DNA of 64,000 bases, taken from contig NZ_OBDY01000034.1 in assembly GCF_900215205.1 (NCBI RefSeq), forward strand, positions 60,953 to 124,952, written 5' to 3'. Within the stretch, counting starts at the first letter, position 1. Every line of letters begins with the position of its first letter. The notes beneath the pieces were generated by a model. It was not told where the DNA came from, did no database searches, and saw only the letters and a program-made list of their open reading frames with translations. This stretch comes from Paractinoplanes atraurantiacus (GTDB taxonomy: Bacteria > Actinomycetota > Actinomycetes > Mycobacteriales > Micromonosporaceae). The position numbers and the translations under genes are program-made. Of the stretch, positions 16,311 to 24,447 are shown piece after piece.

Positions 16311-19081
16311 ACCAGCTCCTTCTCTCGTCGGTCTTCGGCGGCGTAAGAGGTCTCGGAGGCGGCGTACTGGCGGTCCAGTTCACCGCCGAGGCTGCGCAGG
16401 ATCTCCAGGACGAGGCCGACGACGATGAGGTAGACGCCGACGTCGAAGCAGGCCGACGTGGCGAAGTGAACATGTCCGATCAGCGGCAGCGTCACGTCGA
16501 CCAGGGCGCTCTGCAGCACCTGCCCGCCCGCTATGAGAGCGGCCGCCCCGGTGCCGACCGCGATCAGCAGGCCGGTGCCGAGCACCAGGCCCGCGTCGAC
16601 CGGCGCCGCCGCGTTCAGCTCGCGGCGACCACCGGCCAGATAACGGATGGTCAGCGCCAGCCCCGCCACCAGCCCGCCGGCGAAGCCGCCGCCCGGCGCG
16701 TTGTGGCCGGAGAAGAGCAGGTAGACCGAGAACAGCACGATGGCGTGGAACAGCAGCCGCGCCACGACCTGCAAGATGATCGACTCGCGGCTCTCGCCGG
16801 CCAGCAGCCAGCCGGCCTGCCGCGGCGGCACGGTCTGCTCGGCCCGGCGCCGCTGCAGCGCCGCGCTGCGCTGATAGATGAGGCTGGCCACGCCGGTCGC
16901 GGCCACCACGAGCACCGAAATCTCGCCCATCGTGTCCCAGGCGCGGATGTCGACCAGGGCCACGTTGACGACGTTGTGGCCCCCGCCGAAGGAGACCGCG
17001 GGCCCCGGGAAGTCGACGGAGACGGGCACCGCGAGCCGTCCGCTGACGGCCACGTAGGCCATGGCCGACGTGACCAGACCGGTGGCCACCGCGACCGACA
17101 TGCGGATCCACCGGCTGGCCCGCGGCCGCTCCGAGAACCGTCGCGGAAGCCGCCGCAGCACCAGCACGAACATGACGATCGTGACCGTCTCGACCAGGAA
17201 CTGCGTGAGCGCCAGATCGGGGGCGCCGTGCAGCACGAAGAGGACGGCCACCCCGTACCCGCAGACCCCGACCAGGATCATCGCGGTCAGCCGGCGCTGG
17301 GCCCGCACCGCGATCAGCGCCGCCGCCACCACGACGGCGCCGGCCACGAGTTGCAGCGGTGAGTCCCAGAGCCGCACCCCGTCGGGCCGGAACCCGGACA
17401 GCAGCAGCGTCGTCGCCCCCATCACGACGAGAACCAGCAGGATCACGCCGAGCGAGAACGGCAGCGACCCGCGCTGCGTGGCCCCGGTGACCTCGACCGC
17501 GGCCCGGTCGATGGCCGCCATGAGCCGCCGGTAGACGCCGTCGGCCGCGGGCAGCCGCTGCTCCGGCCACCGCAGGCCACGTCGCTGGGCGAGGAAGATC
17601 GCCGTGCCGCCGAGCAGCACCACCACCGACAGCAGCACCGGCAGTCCGAACCCGTGCCACAGCGCGAGGTGATCGGTGGTTCCGCTCCAGAGATTGACGT
17701 ACGGCGTGAGCACCCGATCAAGCGCAGGCGCAGCCACCCCGACCGCGAGCCCGGCGATGGCGAGCAACGCCGCCGGCGCGATGAAGGCCGGGGAGGGGCG
17801 AGCGGCGTCGATGGCGGCGACGGACTTGTCACCGAAGGCGCCCCAAAGGAATCGGAGGCCGTAGGCGACGGTCAGCACCGAACCGGCGACCAGGACCGCC
17901 AGCACGAGCGGGTCGTGCTCGAACGCGGCGAACAGCGCCTCCTTGCCGACGAAGCCCGCCAGTGGGGGCAGGCCGGCCATCGACGCCACGGCCAGGGCGG
18001 CCACGCCGGCCAGGACCGGCATCCGGCGGGCCAGGCCGCTCAACTCGCGCAGGTCTCGGGTGCCGGTCAGCTTGTCGATGATGCCGACGACCAGGAACAG
18101 GGTGGCCTTGAACAAGGCGTGCGCCACCAGCAGGGCGACGCCGGCCAGGGCGGCCGCCTTCGAGGCGGCGCCGAACGCGACGGTCAGCAGACCCAGTTGA
18201 CTCACCGTTCCGTACGCCAGAAGCAGTTTCAGGTCGTTCTGGCGCAGCGCGGCCCAGCCGCCGAGCAGCAACGTGACCGCGCCCCCGATCACCGCGATCG
18301 GTTGCCAGGCCGGTGTGACGGCGAGGACCGGGCCGAGCAGGCCGACCAGGAAGACACCGGCCTTCACCATCGAGGCCGCGTGCAGATAGGCCGAGGCCGG
18401 CGTCGGCGCGGCCATCGCGGCCGGCAGCCAGAAACTGAACGGGAAGATGGCCGACTTGGAGAGCGCCCCGGCCAGGATCAGCACCGCCGCCGTCGTGCTT
18501 CCGGCCGGCAGCGGGCCCTCGGCGATCTCGGACCAGCGGTACGTGCCGGCGCCGTGCCCCAGGATGACGAAGCCGGCCAGCATCGCCAGGCCGCCGGCCG
18601 TGGTCACGACCAGCGCCTGCATCGCCGCGCGGCGGCCCGCCGCCTGGTCGGGCTTGTGCCCGATCAGCAGGTACGAGAAGACAGTGGTCAGCTCCCAGAA
18701 GACGTACAGCAGAAGAAGGTCGTCGGAAAGCACCAGGCCGGTCATCGCGCCGGCGAAGCCGAGGAAGACCGCGGCGAAGCGCCCGAGGCCGGGATCGCCG
18801 GGCGGGAAGTACGACGCGCAGTACGCCAGGACGACCGCGCCGACGCCGCCGACGATCAGCAGCATCAGCCACGGCAGCGGCCCCGAGCGCAGGGCGATGT
18901 CCATGTCCAGATGCGGCACCCAGCGGTACGTCGCCGCCACCGGACCGGGGTTCAGGACGGCCCAGACGGCCGCCGACGCCGGAACGAGGGCAAGTGCGTA
19001 CAGCCCGCGGTTACCGACAAACCTGATCAAAACCGGCGCTGTCAGGGCGGCGAGGGCGTGCAGAAGCAGGATCGCGAGCAT
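16307..19081 (-). CDS. mnhA: Mrp cation/proton antiporter subunit A, with fused subunit B domain
   Basis: Protein of 924 residues. The first 480 or so are NuoL-like (SYFPPGDPGLGRFAAVF, LLLYVFWELTTVFSYLLIGH with the conserved membrane Glu, KSAIFPFSFWLPAAMAAPTP, LKLLLAYGTVSQLGLL). A middle MrpA C-terminal part (GAPDLALTQFLVETVTIVMF) follows, then a complete MrpB-like domain (residues about 760-910; LFSGHNAPGGGFAGGLVAG). The fusion explains the absence of a separate mnhB. It is the first antiporter gene: its ATG lies one base after the stop of the response regulator, so the regulator and antiporter form one transcript. It is the ion-translocating core of the membrane Na+(K+)/H+ antiporter. Confidence 0.93.
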   Translation of the reverse strand: MLAILLLHALAALTAPVLIRFVGNRGLYALALVPASAAVWAVLNPGPVAATYRWVPHLDMDIALRSGPLPWLMLLIVGGVGAVVLAYCASYFPPGDPGLGRFAAVFLGFAGAMTGLVLSDDLLLLYVFWELTTVFSYLLIGHKPDQAAGRRAAMQALVVTTAGGLAMLAGFVILGHGAGTYRWSEIAEGPLPAGSTTAAVLILAGALSKSAIFPFSFWLPAAMAAPTPASAYLHAASMVKAGVFLVGLLGPVLAVTPAWQPIAVIGGAVTLLLGGWAALRQNDLKLLLAYGTVSQLGLLTVAFGAASKAAALAGVALLVAHALFKATLFLVVGIIDKLTGTRDLRELSGLARRMPVLAGVAALAVASMAGLPPLAGFVGKEALFAAFEHDPLVLAVLVAGSVLTVAYGLRFLWGAFGDKSVAAIDAARPSPAFIAPAALLAIAGLAVGVAAPALDRVLTPYVNLWSGTTDHLALWHGFGLPVLLSVVVLLGGTAIFLAQRRGLRWPEQRLPAADGVYRRLMAAIDRAAVEVTGATQRGSLPFSLGVILLVLVVMGATTLLLSGFRPDGVRLWDSPLQLVAGAVVVAAALIAVRAQRRLTAMILVGVCGYGVAVLFVLHGAPDLALTQFLVETVTIVMFVLVLRRLPRRFSERPRASRWIRMSVAVATGLVTSAMAYVAVSGRLAVPVSVDFPGPAVSFGGGHNVVNVALVDIRAWDTMGEISVLVVAATGVASLIYQRSAALQRRRAEQTVPPRQAGWLLAGESRESIILQVVARLLFHAIVLFSVYLLFSGHNAPGGGFAGGLVAGLALTIRYLAGGRRELNAAAPVDAGLVLGTGLLIAVGTGAAALIAGGQVLQSALVDVTLPLIGHVHFATSACFDVGVYLIVVGLVLEILRSLGGELDRQYAASETSYAAEDRREKELV

Positions 19082-19082
19082 G

Positions 19083-19730
19083 TCAGGGCTCGATCAGACC
19101 GGAGCGGATCGCGTACCGGGTCAGTTCCTGCCGGTCCTTCAGGCCCAGCTTGGCCAGGATGTTGGACCGGTGGCGCTCCACCGTCTTGACGCTGATGAAC
19201 AGCAGCTCGGCGATCTCGCGCGTCGAGTGGCCCTCGGCGACGAGCTTGAGGACCTCCTCCTCGCGCTCGGTCACGGGCCGGGCCGGGATCTCGCCGGTGC
19301 GGGCCCGTTCGAGGTAGTCACGGACCAGCGCGGTCTCAGCGCCCGGGTAGAGGAAGGACTCGTCGCGCATCGCCGCGTGGCAGGCCTCGACCAGGTCGCG
19401 GTCGGCCACCGACTTCGGGACGAACCCGGCCGCGCCGACGCGCAGGGCCTCGAAGAAGTACTGCTCGTTGTCGTACATGGTCAGGATGAGGATGCGCAGC
19501 GCGGGCTGGCGGCGGGTCAGCTCGCGCGCGGCCTGGAGCCCGGTCATGCGCGGCATCGCGATGTCCAGCACGGCCAGGTCCGGCGGGTCGGCCGCGGCCA
19601 GGGCCACGGCCTCGGCGCCGTCCGCGGCCTCGGCGATCACCGTCAGGTCGGGTTCGTTGTCGAGGATCAGCCGTACGCCCCGGCGGACGAGCGCGTGGTC
19701 GTCGGCCAGCAGGATGCGGGTGGCGGTCAT
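19083..19730 (-). CDS. NarL/FixJ-type response regulator
   Basis: Protein of 215 residues. The receiver domain has the acidic pair Asp10-Asp11, the phospho-acceptor Asp56 (LAVLDIAMP), and Lys106 (FVPKSVAD). A LuxR-type helix-turn-helix covers about residues 150-212 (VTEREEEVLKLVAEGHSTRE, then ISVKTVERHRSNILAKLGL). It is the DNA-binding partner of the histidine kinase encoded 124 bases upstream. Its stop is one base before mnhA, so it most likely controls the Mrp operon and itself. The stimulus, perhaps alkali or sodium, is inferred from that linkage. Confidence 0.92.
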   Translation of the reverse strand: MTATRILLADDHALVRRGVRLILDNEPDLTVIAEAADGAEAVALAAADPPDLAVLDIAMPRMTGLQAARELTRRQPALRILILTMYDNEQYFFEALRVGAAGFVPKSVADRDLVEACHAAMRDESFLYPGAETALVRDYLERARTGEIPARPVTEREEEVLKLVAEGHSTREIAELLFISVKTVERHRSNILAKLGLKDRQELTRYAIRSGLIEP

Positions 19731-19810
19731 CGTGCGCTACCTCCCGAGAGCGTTTCTGAGCGATTCGTCGTGTTGGAGTGCGCGCTTGTGGCGGAAGCGC
19801 ACATTTTCGA

Positions 19811-19885
19811 GCCTGTGCGGCGGTGGGTATGTGCAACTTCGTGCCTGTGCGGCTTCATGCCTGCGCGGCGGTGGGTATGTGCAAC
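19811..19885. repeat. Local 48-base-period duplication of the kinase gene 3' end
   Basis: A 27-base unit (starting GCCTGTGCGGCGGTGGGTAT) at 19811-19837 recurs at 19859-19885 with one mismatch. A third short copy of GCCTGTGCGGC stands at 19843. The second copy encodes the last residues of the histidine kinase, so the first is a duplicate of the gene's end lying in the gap before the response regulator. Confidence 0.75.
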
Positions 19886-20814
19886 GAGACCGCGGTGCCG
19901 CCGCCGGGTGCCGGTTCGACGGTGAGCGTGGCGCCGATCAGAAGTGCGCGTTCGCGCATGCCGCGCAGGCCGGCGCCCTCGGTGGCGGCGCCGATGCCCC
20001 GGCCGTCGTCGCGCACGCACAGGCGTACACCATCGGCCTGGCCCTGCAGTGACAGCTCGACCTGGTGCGCGCCGGAATGGCGGGCCGCGTTGGTCAGGCC
20101 CTCCTGGGCCACCCGGTAGACGACCAGCTCGACGTCCTTGCCGAGCGCGGGCAGGTCGGAGGCCACCTGGCGGCGGACCGTCAGGCCGGCGGTGGTGAAC
20201 TCGATGGCCAGCGCGCGCAGGGCGCTGGCCAGGCCGAGCTCCTCCAACACACCCGGTCGCAGCCGGCGGGCGATGCGGCGGATCTCGTCGAGGCTGTTGC
20301 GGGTGCTCTCCTGAGCCTGGCGCAACTGGTCGCGGACCGGTCCGGGGGAGGAGTCGGCGACGCGCTTGAGGTCGAGGAGCACGGCGGTGAGCGTCTGGCC
20401 GATCTCGTCGTGCAGTTCCTGGGCGATGCGGTGCCGTTCGTCCTCCTGCGCGGCGAGCGCCCGGCCGGCGCTCGACGCGCGTTCGTGCTCCAAACGCTCG
20501 AGCATGGTGTTGAAAGCGTGCATGAGCGCGCTGATCTCGCCCGGTCCTTCGGCGGCCAGCCGCGTGCCCGGCCGGAGCAGGTCGATCGTCGTCATGACCC
20601 GCGTCACCCGGGCCAGCGGCCGCAGCCCCACCCGCAGCAGCGCCGCGTTGGCGATCAGCGTCGCGATCGTGCCCGCAAAGATGATCACAGCCTCGGTCAT
20701 CCGCGCGGTCGTCGAGACCGTCACCGGAGCGAAGAGCAGCACGAGAGCCGCCACGGTGAGAACGGCCGCGTTCAACGAGAAGATTCTCCAGAACAACGAC
20801 ACAGGACCACCCAT
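19855..20814 (-). CDS. Sensor histidine kinase (HisKA_3, NarX-like)
   Basis: Protein of 319 residues. There are two membrane segments (about 8-30 and 41-62) with almost no periplasmic loop, then a HAMP-like linker (RVGLRPLARVTRVMTTIDLL, then EISALMHAFNTMLERLEHER). The HisKA_3 box is DERHRIAQELHDEIGQTLTA with phospho-acceptor His135. The ATP domain has NAARHSGAH (Asn242) and DDGRGIG. The short sensor suggests detection inside or at the membrane. It is paired with the response regulator downstream, which leads into the Mrp operon. The 3' end is partly duplicated in the following gap. Confidence 0.9.
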   Translation of the reverse strand: MGGPVSLFWRIFSLNAAVLTVAALVLLFAPVTVSTTARMTEAVIIFAGTIATLIANAALLRVGLRPLARVTRVMTTIDLLRPGTRLAAEGPGEISALMHAFNTMLERLEHERASSAGRALAAQEDERHRIAQELHDEIGQTLTAVLLDLKRVADSSPGPVRDQLRQAQESTRNSLDEIRRIARRLRPGVLEELGLASALRALAIEFTTAGLTVRRQVASDLPALGKDVELVVYRVAQEGLTNAARHSGAHQVELSLQGQADGVRLCVRDDGRGIGAATEGAGLRGMRERALLIGATLTVEPAPGGGTAVSLHIPTAAQA

Positions 20815-20949
20815 CAGCTCGGCTTCAGACGCAACTCAAGCCTGCCGGTTCGTGACCTGCCCGTCCATCCGTGCCGACCCCCATTCACCACCGCCCGGCG
20901 GTCTGAGGCCGGCTGATGCCCGCGTGCTGAGCGGCACACTCCTTGGACC

Positions 20950-21245
20950 GGGATCACCGTCGACCTGTCCTGCCCCGTGAGGTGAGACCGGGACGTCCGG
21001 GGCTTCGCCGACCTCGAGCTGGACCTCTGGCACCTGCCGGACGACGACACGCCTGCCGGCGCCGACCCGCGCCGCATGCTCAGCCGGCACGGCGGACCGT
21101 CCGCATCGCCCGACGACGACGAGCTCGACGACGCCGTCGGCCAGGAATGGACACCCCGCCGAGGCGGCACGGATACGCGACGAAGCGCGGCGCGTCGCCG
21201 ACCTGATCCTCGACGGGTCCACTCCTTCACGCCTGCCGCGTGGGA
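20950..21245 (+). pseudogene. Remnant of a DUF402-family gene
   Basis: Translation in one frame gives ITVDLSCPVR, an in-frame TGA at 20983-20985, then DRDVRGFADLELDLWHLPDD and later DDDELDDAVGQEW. After a frameshift between 21151 and 21158 the adjoining frame gives AEAARIRDEARRVADLILDG. These pieces fall in the order of the C-terminal half of DUF402 proteins (W-x-V-D-L, F-D-L-E-L-D-L, D-E-D-E-F, AARIR). The N-terminal half is absent and no intact frame spans the region, so the gene is dead. It lies between the kinase and a convergent membrane protein gene. Confidence 0.65.
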
Positions 21246-21883
21246 ACGCTTTGAGCACGCGACCGCCCGGAGACTGCCCCTACGAAGGAGTCGTGGCGTG
21301 CCACGGAGAAGGCGAGAAGGCCGGTTGCGGCGGCGAAGGCGAAGCCGGCGAAAGGCTGCACGACCGGCACGGCGATTCCGGCGACGAACAGCGCCATCAG
21401 AGAGGCATAGGCGATGCCGTACGGCTTCAGGGCCGCCCGGCTCAGCGCGACACCCATGACCACCGCGGCCACCACGAGCAGGAACGACGCGGACAGGGCG
21501 GTGACGACCAGCGCCGAGCCGTACGCGGTGTCGTCGTTGAGTGCCGGCATGCCGGCCACGCCGGCCTGGTGGGCGCGGCCGATGCCCGGCTGGACGAAGG
21601 CGGCGCTGCCGAAGGTCGCGGCCAGGAAGACGTTGGCGACGGTCGTGAGCGTCAGCCCGGCGAGCGCCGGCCGGCTGAATCCGAGGGTGAAGGCCAGGCC
21701 GACGGCGCCGAGGATGGCCAGCGCGGCGCCGAAGACGCTGGCGCCGAGGTGGCTGGTCAGGAAGATGTCGGTGGTCACGTAGTCGGCGTACGCGCCGAAG
21801 TCGGAGACCGGTGGCTGGTGGGTGAGGGTGCTCAGGCCGAGCAGAACGCCGTAGGCCGGGAGCGCCCAGAGCAACGCTTTCAT
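21227..21883 (-). CDS. Membrane protein of unknown function, coupled to azoreductase
   Basis: Protein of 218 residues with about six hydrophobic helices (for example 3-18, 52-74, 80-105, 135-155, 162-180 and 184-200), starting MKALLWALPAYGVLLGLSTL. No transporter signature was recognised. The ATG at 21883 overlaps the stop of the azoreductase gene by four bases, so both are made from one mRNA under the MarR regulator. The final residues run into the DUF402 remnant on the other strand, so the C-terminus may have been altered by that decay. Confidence 0.75.
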   Translation of the reverse strand: MKALLWALPAYGVLLGLSTLTHQPPVSDFGAYADYVTTDIFLTSHLGASVFGAALAILGAVGLAFTLGFSRPALAGLTLTTVANVFLAATFGSAAFVQPGIGRAHQAGVAGMPALNDDTAYGSALVVTALSASFLLVVAAVVMGVALSRAALKPYGIAYASLMALFVAGIAVPVVQPFAGFAFAAATGLLAFSVARHDSFVGAVSGRSRAQSVPTRQA

Positions 21884-22515
21884 TCCAGGAATCCTTTCGC
21901 CAGGTCGCGGGCCTGCTCGTGGGCGAGGCGGCGGGCGGCGGCGGCGTCGGCCGTGACCAGGTTGGGGCGGAAGTGGACGGTGCGGATGTCGTCCACGCCG
22001 GCCCAGCGCAGCCAGTCCTCGAGGTAGGGCGCCTGGAAGTCGGCGCCGAAGGCCGGGCCGCGGTCGGGGCCGTAGACAGCGCTGGTGTAGACGACGGCGG
22101 CCCTCTTGCCGCTCAGCAGCCCCCGGTAACCCGTCTCGGCGTCGAAGCCGAAGACCAGGCCGGGCTGGCTGACGACGTCGATGAACTGCTTGAGGATGTA
22201 CGGGATTCCGGCGTTCCACATCGGGACGCTGAACAGATAGCGGTCGGCCGCGTCGAACCGCCGGAACGTGGCGATCGCGTCGGCCCAGGCGTCCGCCGCC
22301 GCGCCCTGCGGCTCCTCGCCGGCGAAGACGGCCATCTTGGCCGCGGCCGCGTCGGGCCCGAACGCCGGCAGCGTCCCGTCCCAGAGGTCGTACTCCTCGA
22401 TCTCGAGCGAGGCGGCGTCCCGCGCGTCGCGGATCACCTCCAGGAACGTGCCGGCGATGGCGAGCGACTCGGAGCGGGGCCCGCGCGGTGAGGCGGACAG
22501 GTGCAGCAGCTTCAT
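21880..22515 (-). CDS. azoR: FMN-dependent NADH:quinone oxidoreductase / azoreductase
   Basis: Protein of 211 residues of the flavodoxin-like AzoR family. MKLLHLSASPRGPRSESLAI binds the FMN phosphate, and the segment YLFSVPMWNAGIPYILKQFID (split: PMWNAGIPYILKQ is the family hallmark) lines the flavin. It reduces quinones and azo compounds with NADH in the cytoplasm, usually as a defence against thiol or quinone stress. The start at 22515 is preceded by GGAGACC; the longer frame would run into the operator. The gene is divergent from a MarR regulator across two palindromes, a classical quinone-sensing arrangement. Confidence 0.88.
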   Translation of the reverse strand: MKLLHLSASPRGPRSESLAIAGTFLEVIRDARDAASLEIEEYDLWDGTLPAFGPDAAAAKMAVFAGEEPQGAAADAWADAIATFRRFDAADRYLFSVPMWNAGIPYILKQFIDVVSQPGLVFGFDAETGYRGLLSGKRAAVVYTSAVYGPDRGPAFGADFQAPYLEDWLRWAGVDDIRTVHFRPNLVTADAAAARRLAHEQARDLAKGFLE

Positions 22516-22535
22516 GGTGGTCTCCTGTACTAAGA

Positions 22536-22579
22536 ATGCGTGCGCACGCATATTCTTACGCCGATGCGTGCGCCCGCAC
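22536..22579. promoter_or_regulatory. Two MarR operator palindromes between azoR and its regulator
   Basis: ATGCGTGCGCACGCAT at 22536-22551 is a perfect 16-base palindrome, extended by TAAGAAT and ATTCTTA flanks. A second, degenerate copy ATGCGTGCGCCCGCAC stands at 22564-22579, 28 bases on. Both lie between the divergent starts (22515 and 22602), so a MarR dimer could repress both genes. Confidence 0.8.
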
Positions 22580-22601
22580 AAGAGTTGGCTAGGCTGCGGT
22601 G

Positions 22602-23051
22602 ATGAGTGACACCGACGTGGCGGCCTGGGCGGCCCTGTTGCGGGTGCACGCGGCCCTGGTCCCGCGGCTCGACAAGGAGCTGCAGGCAGCCTGCAACCTG
22701 CCGTTGACTTGGTACGACGTGCTGCTGGAGCTGAACTCGGCGCCGGGGCGCCGGCTGAGCATGGGCGAGCTGGGTGAGGCCGCGGTGGTCAGCCGCACCC
22801 GGGCCAGCCGGGTGGTGGACAGCCTGGTCGCCGCGGGACTGGTCGAGCGCGAGACGAATCCCGGCGACAAGCGCTCGTCCTACGCCACCATCACCGAGCA
22901 GGGCCGGCGTCGCCTGCGCGAGGCGGCCCCGGTCTACCTGGACGGCATCGCCCGGCACTTCACCTCGCGGATGAGCGCGGCCGAGTCCCGTACCGTCGCC
23001 AAGGCCCTGGAGAAGGTTCTGGCCGCGGACGGGCGAACAGCCAACGTATAA
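22602..23051 (+). CDS. MarR-family regulator of azoR
   Basis: Protein of 149 residues with the MarR winged helix-turn-helix: WYDVLLELNSAPGRRLSMGE, then LGEAAVVSRTRASRVVDSLV and the wing RETNPGDKRSSYATIT. An alternative GTG lies one codon earlier. Divergent from the azoreductase operon with two palindromes in the gap; it likely derepresses on exposure to quinones or azo compounds. The inducing ligand is inferred from the neighbour. One Cys (AACNLPLTWY) could be a redox sensor, but that is untested. Confidence 0.88.
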   Translation: MSDTDVAAWAALLRVHAALVPRLDKELQAACNLPLTWYDVLLELNSAPGRRLSMGELGEAAVVSRTRASRVVDSLVAAGLVERETNPGDKRSSYATITEQGRRRLREAAPVYLDGIARHFTSRMSAAESRTVAKALEKVLAADGRTANV

Positions 23052-23096
23052 GTTTTGTACACCTGCTGTTCATGTTTACGGGGTTACCGTTACGGC

Positions 23097-23663
23097 ATGA
23101 TCCGCCCGCTTGTCGCCGACGCTCGTGAACTCGCCGAACGCGTGCTCGCGGACCTGCCCGAGCGATGGCAGCACTCGGTCGGCGTGGCCGAGCGGGCCAC
23201 GCAGATCAGCGCGACCGTGAGCGCCGAGGAGGCCGACGTTCTCGTGGCGGCGGCCTGGCTGCACGACATCGGCTACGCGGAGGCTCTGCGGGACACCGGT
23301 TTCCACCCGCTCGACGGGGCGCGGCACCTTCAGCGACTGGAGTGGCCGATGCGGATCGCCGGGTTGGTCGCCCACCACTCCGGCGCGATCTGCGTGGCCC
23401 ACGTCAAAGGGCTCGAGGGCGCGCTGGCCGAGTTCCCGCAGGAGAACACGCCGGTCAGCGACGGGCTGACGTACGCGGATCAGACCGTGGGGCCCTACGG
23501 GCGCAGCATGGACTTCGAGGACCGGATGGCCGACATGCTCCGCCGGCACGGTCCCGGCTCGCCGAACGCGGCGGTGCACTCCCGTCGCGCGCCGATGCTG
23601 CGCGCCGCCGTGCAGCGCGTGATGTCCCGGCTGGCCATCCCGGCCGGCATGCGCGTCGCGTGA
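23097..23663 (+). CDS. HD-domain protein (putative metal-dependent phosphohydrolase)
   Basis: Protein of 188 residues. The HD motif is AAAWLHDIGYA (His56-Asp57) with an upstream His in RWQHSVGVAERA (His26) and a downstream VAHHSGA, together the usual metal ligands of the HD superfamily. Such proteins hydrolyse phosphomonoesters, often of nucleotides; the substrate cannot be read from the sequence. The ATG at 23097 begins MIRPLVADARELAERVL; the longer frame begins in an AT-rich promoter-like stretch and was rejected. It follows the MarR gene by 45 bases and converges on the CYTH gene. Confidence 0.8.
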   Translation: MIRPLVADARELAERVLADLPERWQHSVGVAERATQISATVSAEEADVLVAAAWLHDIGYAEALRDTGFHPLDGARHLQRLEWPMRIAGLVAHHSGAICVAHVKGLEGALAEFPQENTPVSDGLTYADQTVGPYGRSMDFEDRMADMLRRHGPGSPNAAVHSRRAPMLRAAVQRVMSRLAIPAGMRVA

Positions 23664-23666
23664 ACG

Positions 23667-23686
23667 CTCAGGCCGCGGCCTGAGCC
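23667..23686. terminator. 20-base perfect palindrome at convergent gene ends
   Basis: GCTCAGGCCGCGGCCTGAGC is self-complementary over all 20 bases. It sits at the stop of the CYTH gene and four bases after the HD gene stop. It probably folds into a hairpin that ends both transcripts. Confidence 0.55.
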
Positions 23687-24390
23687 AGGGCCAGCTCGGT
23701 CTTGGTGTGCTGGATCTCGGACGGGGCGATGCCGTCCTTGCGCAGCGCCCGGGAAATGCGGGCCGACACGGCCGCGGCCTCGTCGACCGGGCACTTTGTG
23801 GAAAGCTCCAGCAGGGCCGAACCGTCCGGGTAGACCCAGCGTTCCGCGGTCAGGGCCAGGCCGCGCACCTTGACGCGGCGCTTGCGCGCCTTCACCGGGC
23901 CGAACGTGGTGAGGTCGTCGAGGGCGCACGGGGCGTACGCCGAAAGCAGCCGCCGCTGACGCGCCGAGAGCAGTGACGTCAGGGGTTTCCCAGCCTTCAG
24001 GGCCTGAGCCACGCTGCCCTTGCCCAGCTGCTGCTTGAGCGCGCCCGAGCAGACGTAGTTGCCGGGCATCGCGTCGACCTCGACATGGAAGCCGGGGGCG
24101 CGGCGCAGCCAGCCCGGCACGTTGCGGGTGTGCATGGGCCGCAGCTTCACGACGATGTCGTCCTCGCGGCCGGCCCGCTCGCGGACGCGCACCACGATGC
24201 CGCTCTGCTTGAGAGCGAGCGAGGGCGTGTCGAGGAAGTAGACCTTCCGGGCCTGGCCACCCGCGGGACCACCGTCCGGAACGAGGAGCTTCAGCTCCAC
24301 CAGGTCGGCCTGACGGGTGATGACCCGCAGGTCGTCGGCCTGATCCGACGGCGGCTGCCAGAATCCCCACATTGAAGGTCGCGAACTCAC
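23668..24390 (-). CDS. CYTH-like (triphosphate tunnel) domain protein
   Basis: Protein of up to 240 residues. Residues about 28-230 show the alternating charged strands of CYTH/triphosphate tunnel enzymes: LVELKLLVPDGG, RKVYFLDTPSLAL, GIVVRVRERAG, DDIVVKLRPMH, ERWVYPDGSALLELSTKCP. Members act on organic triphosphates or polyphosphate, or only bind them. The usual first ExExK is reduced to VELK here, so activity is uncertain. GTG at 24390 or ATG at 24372 could be the start; neither has a good ribosome site. Stands alone, convergent with the HD gene. Confidence 0.65.
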   Translation of the reverse strand: MSSRPSMWGFWQPPSDQADDLRVITRQADLVELKLLVPDGGPAGGQARKVYFLDTPSLALKQSGIVVRVRERAGREDDIVVKLRPMHTRNVPGWLRRAPGFHVEVDAMPGNYVCSGALKQQLGKGSVAQALKAGKPLTSLLSARQRRLLSAYAPCALDDLTTFGPVKARKRRVKVRGLALTAERWVYPDGSALLELSTKCPVDEAAAVSARISRALRKDGIAPSEIQHTKTELALAQAAA

Positions 24391-24447
24391 TCGAACAACC
24401 GTACATGACCTTCCGTTAAACGATCATCAACGGGGGGCCATTTCTCG

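Noticed and set aside
20836..21258. Minus-strand open frames upstream of the histidine kinase
   Set aside because: No domain or ribosome site. The plus strand of the same region carries recognisable DUF402 pieces, so these frames are antisense to a pseudogene.
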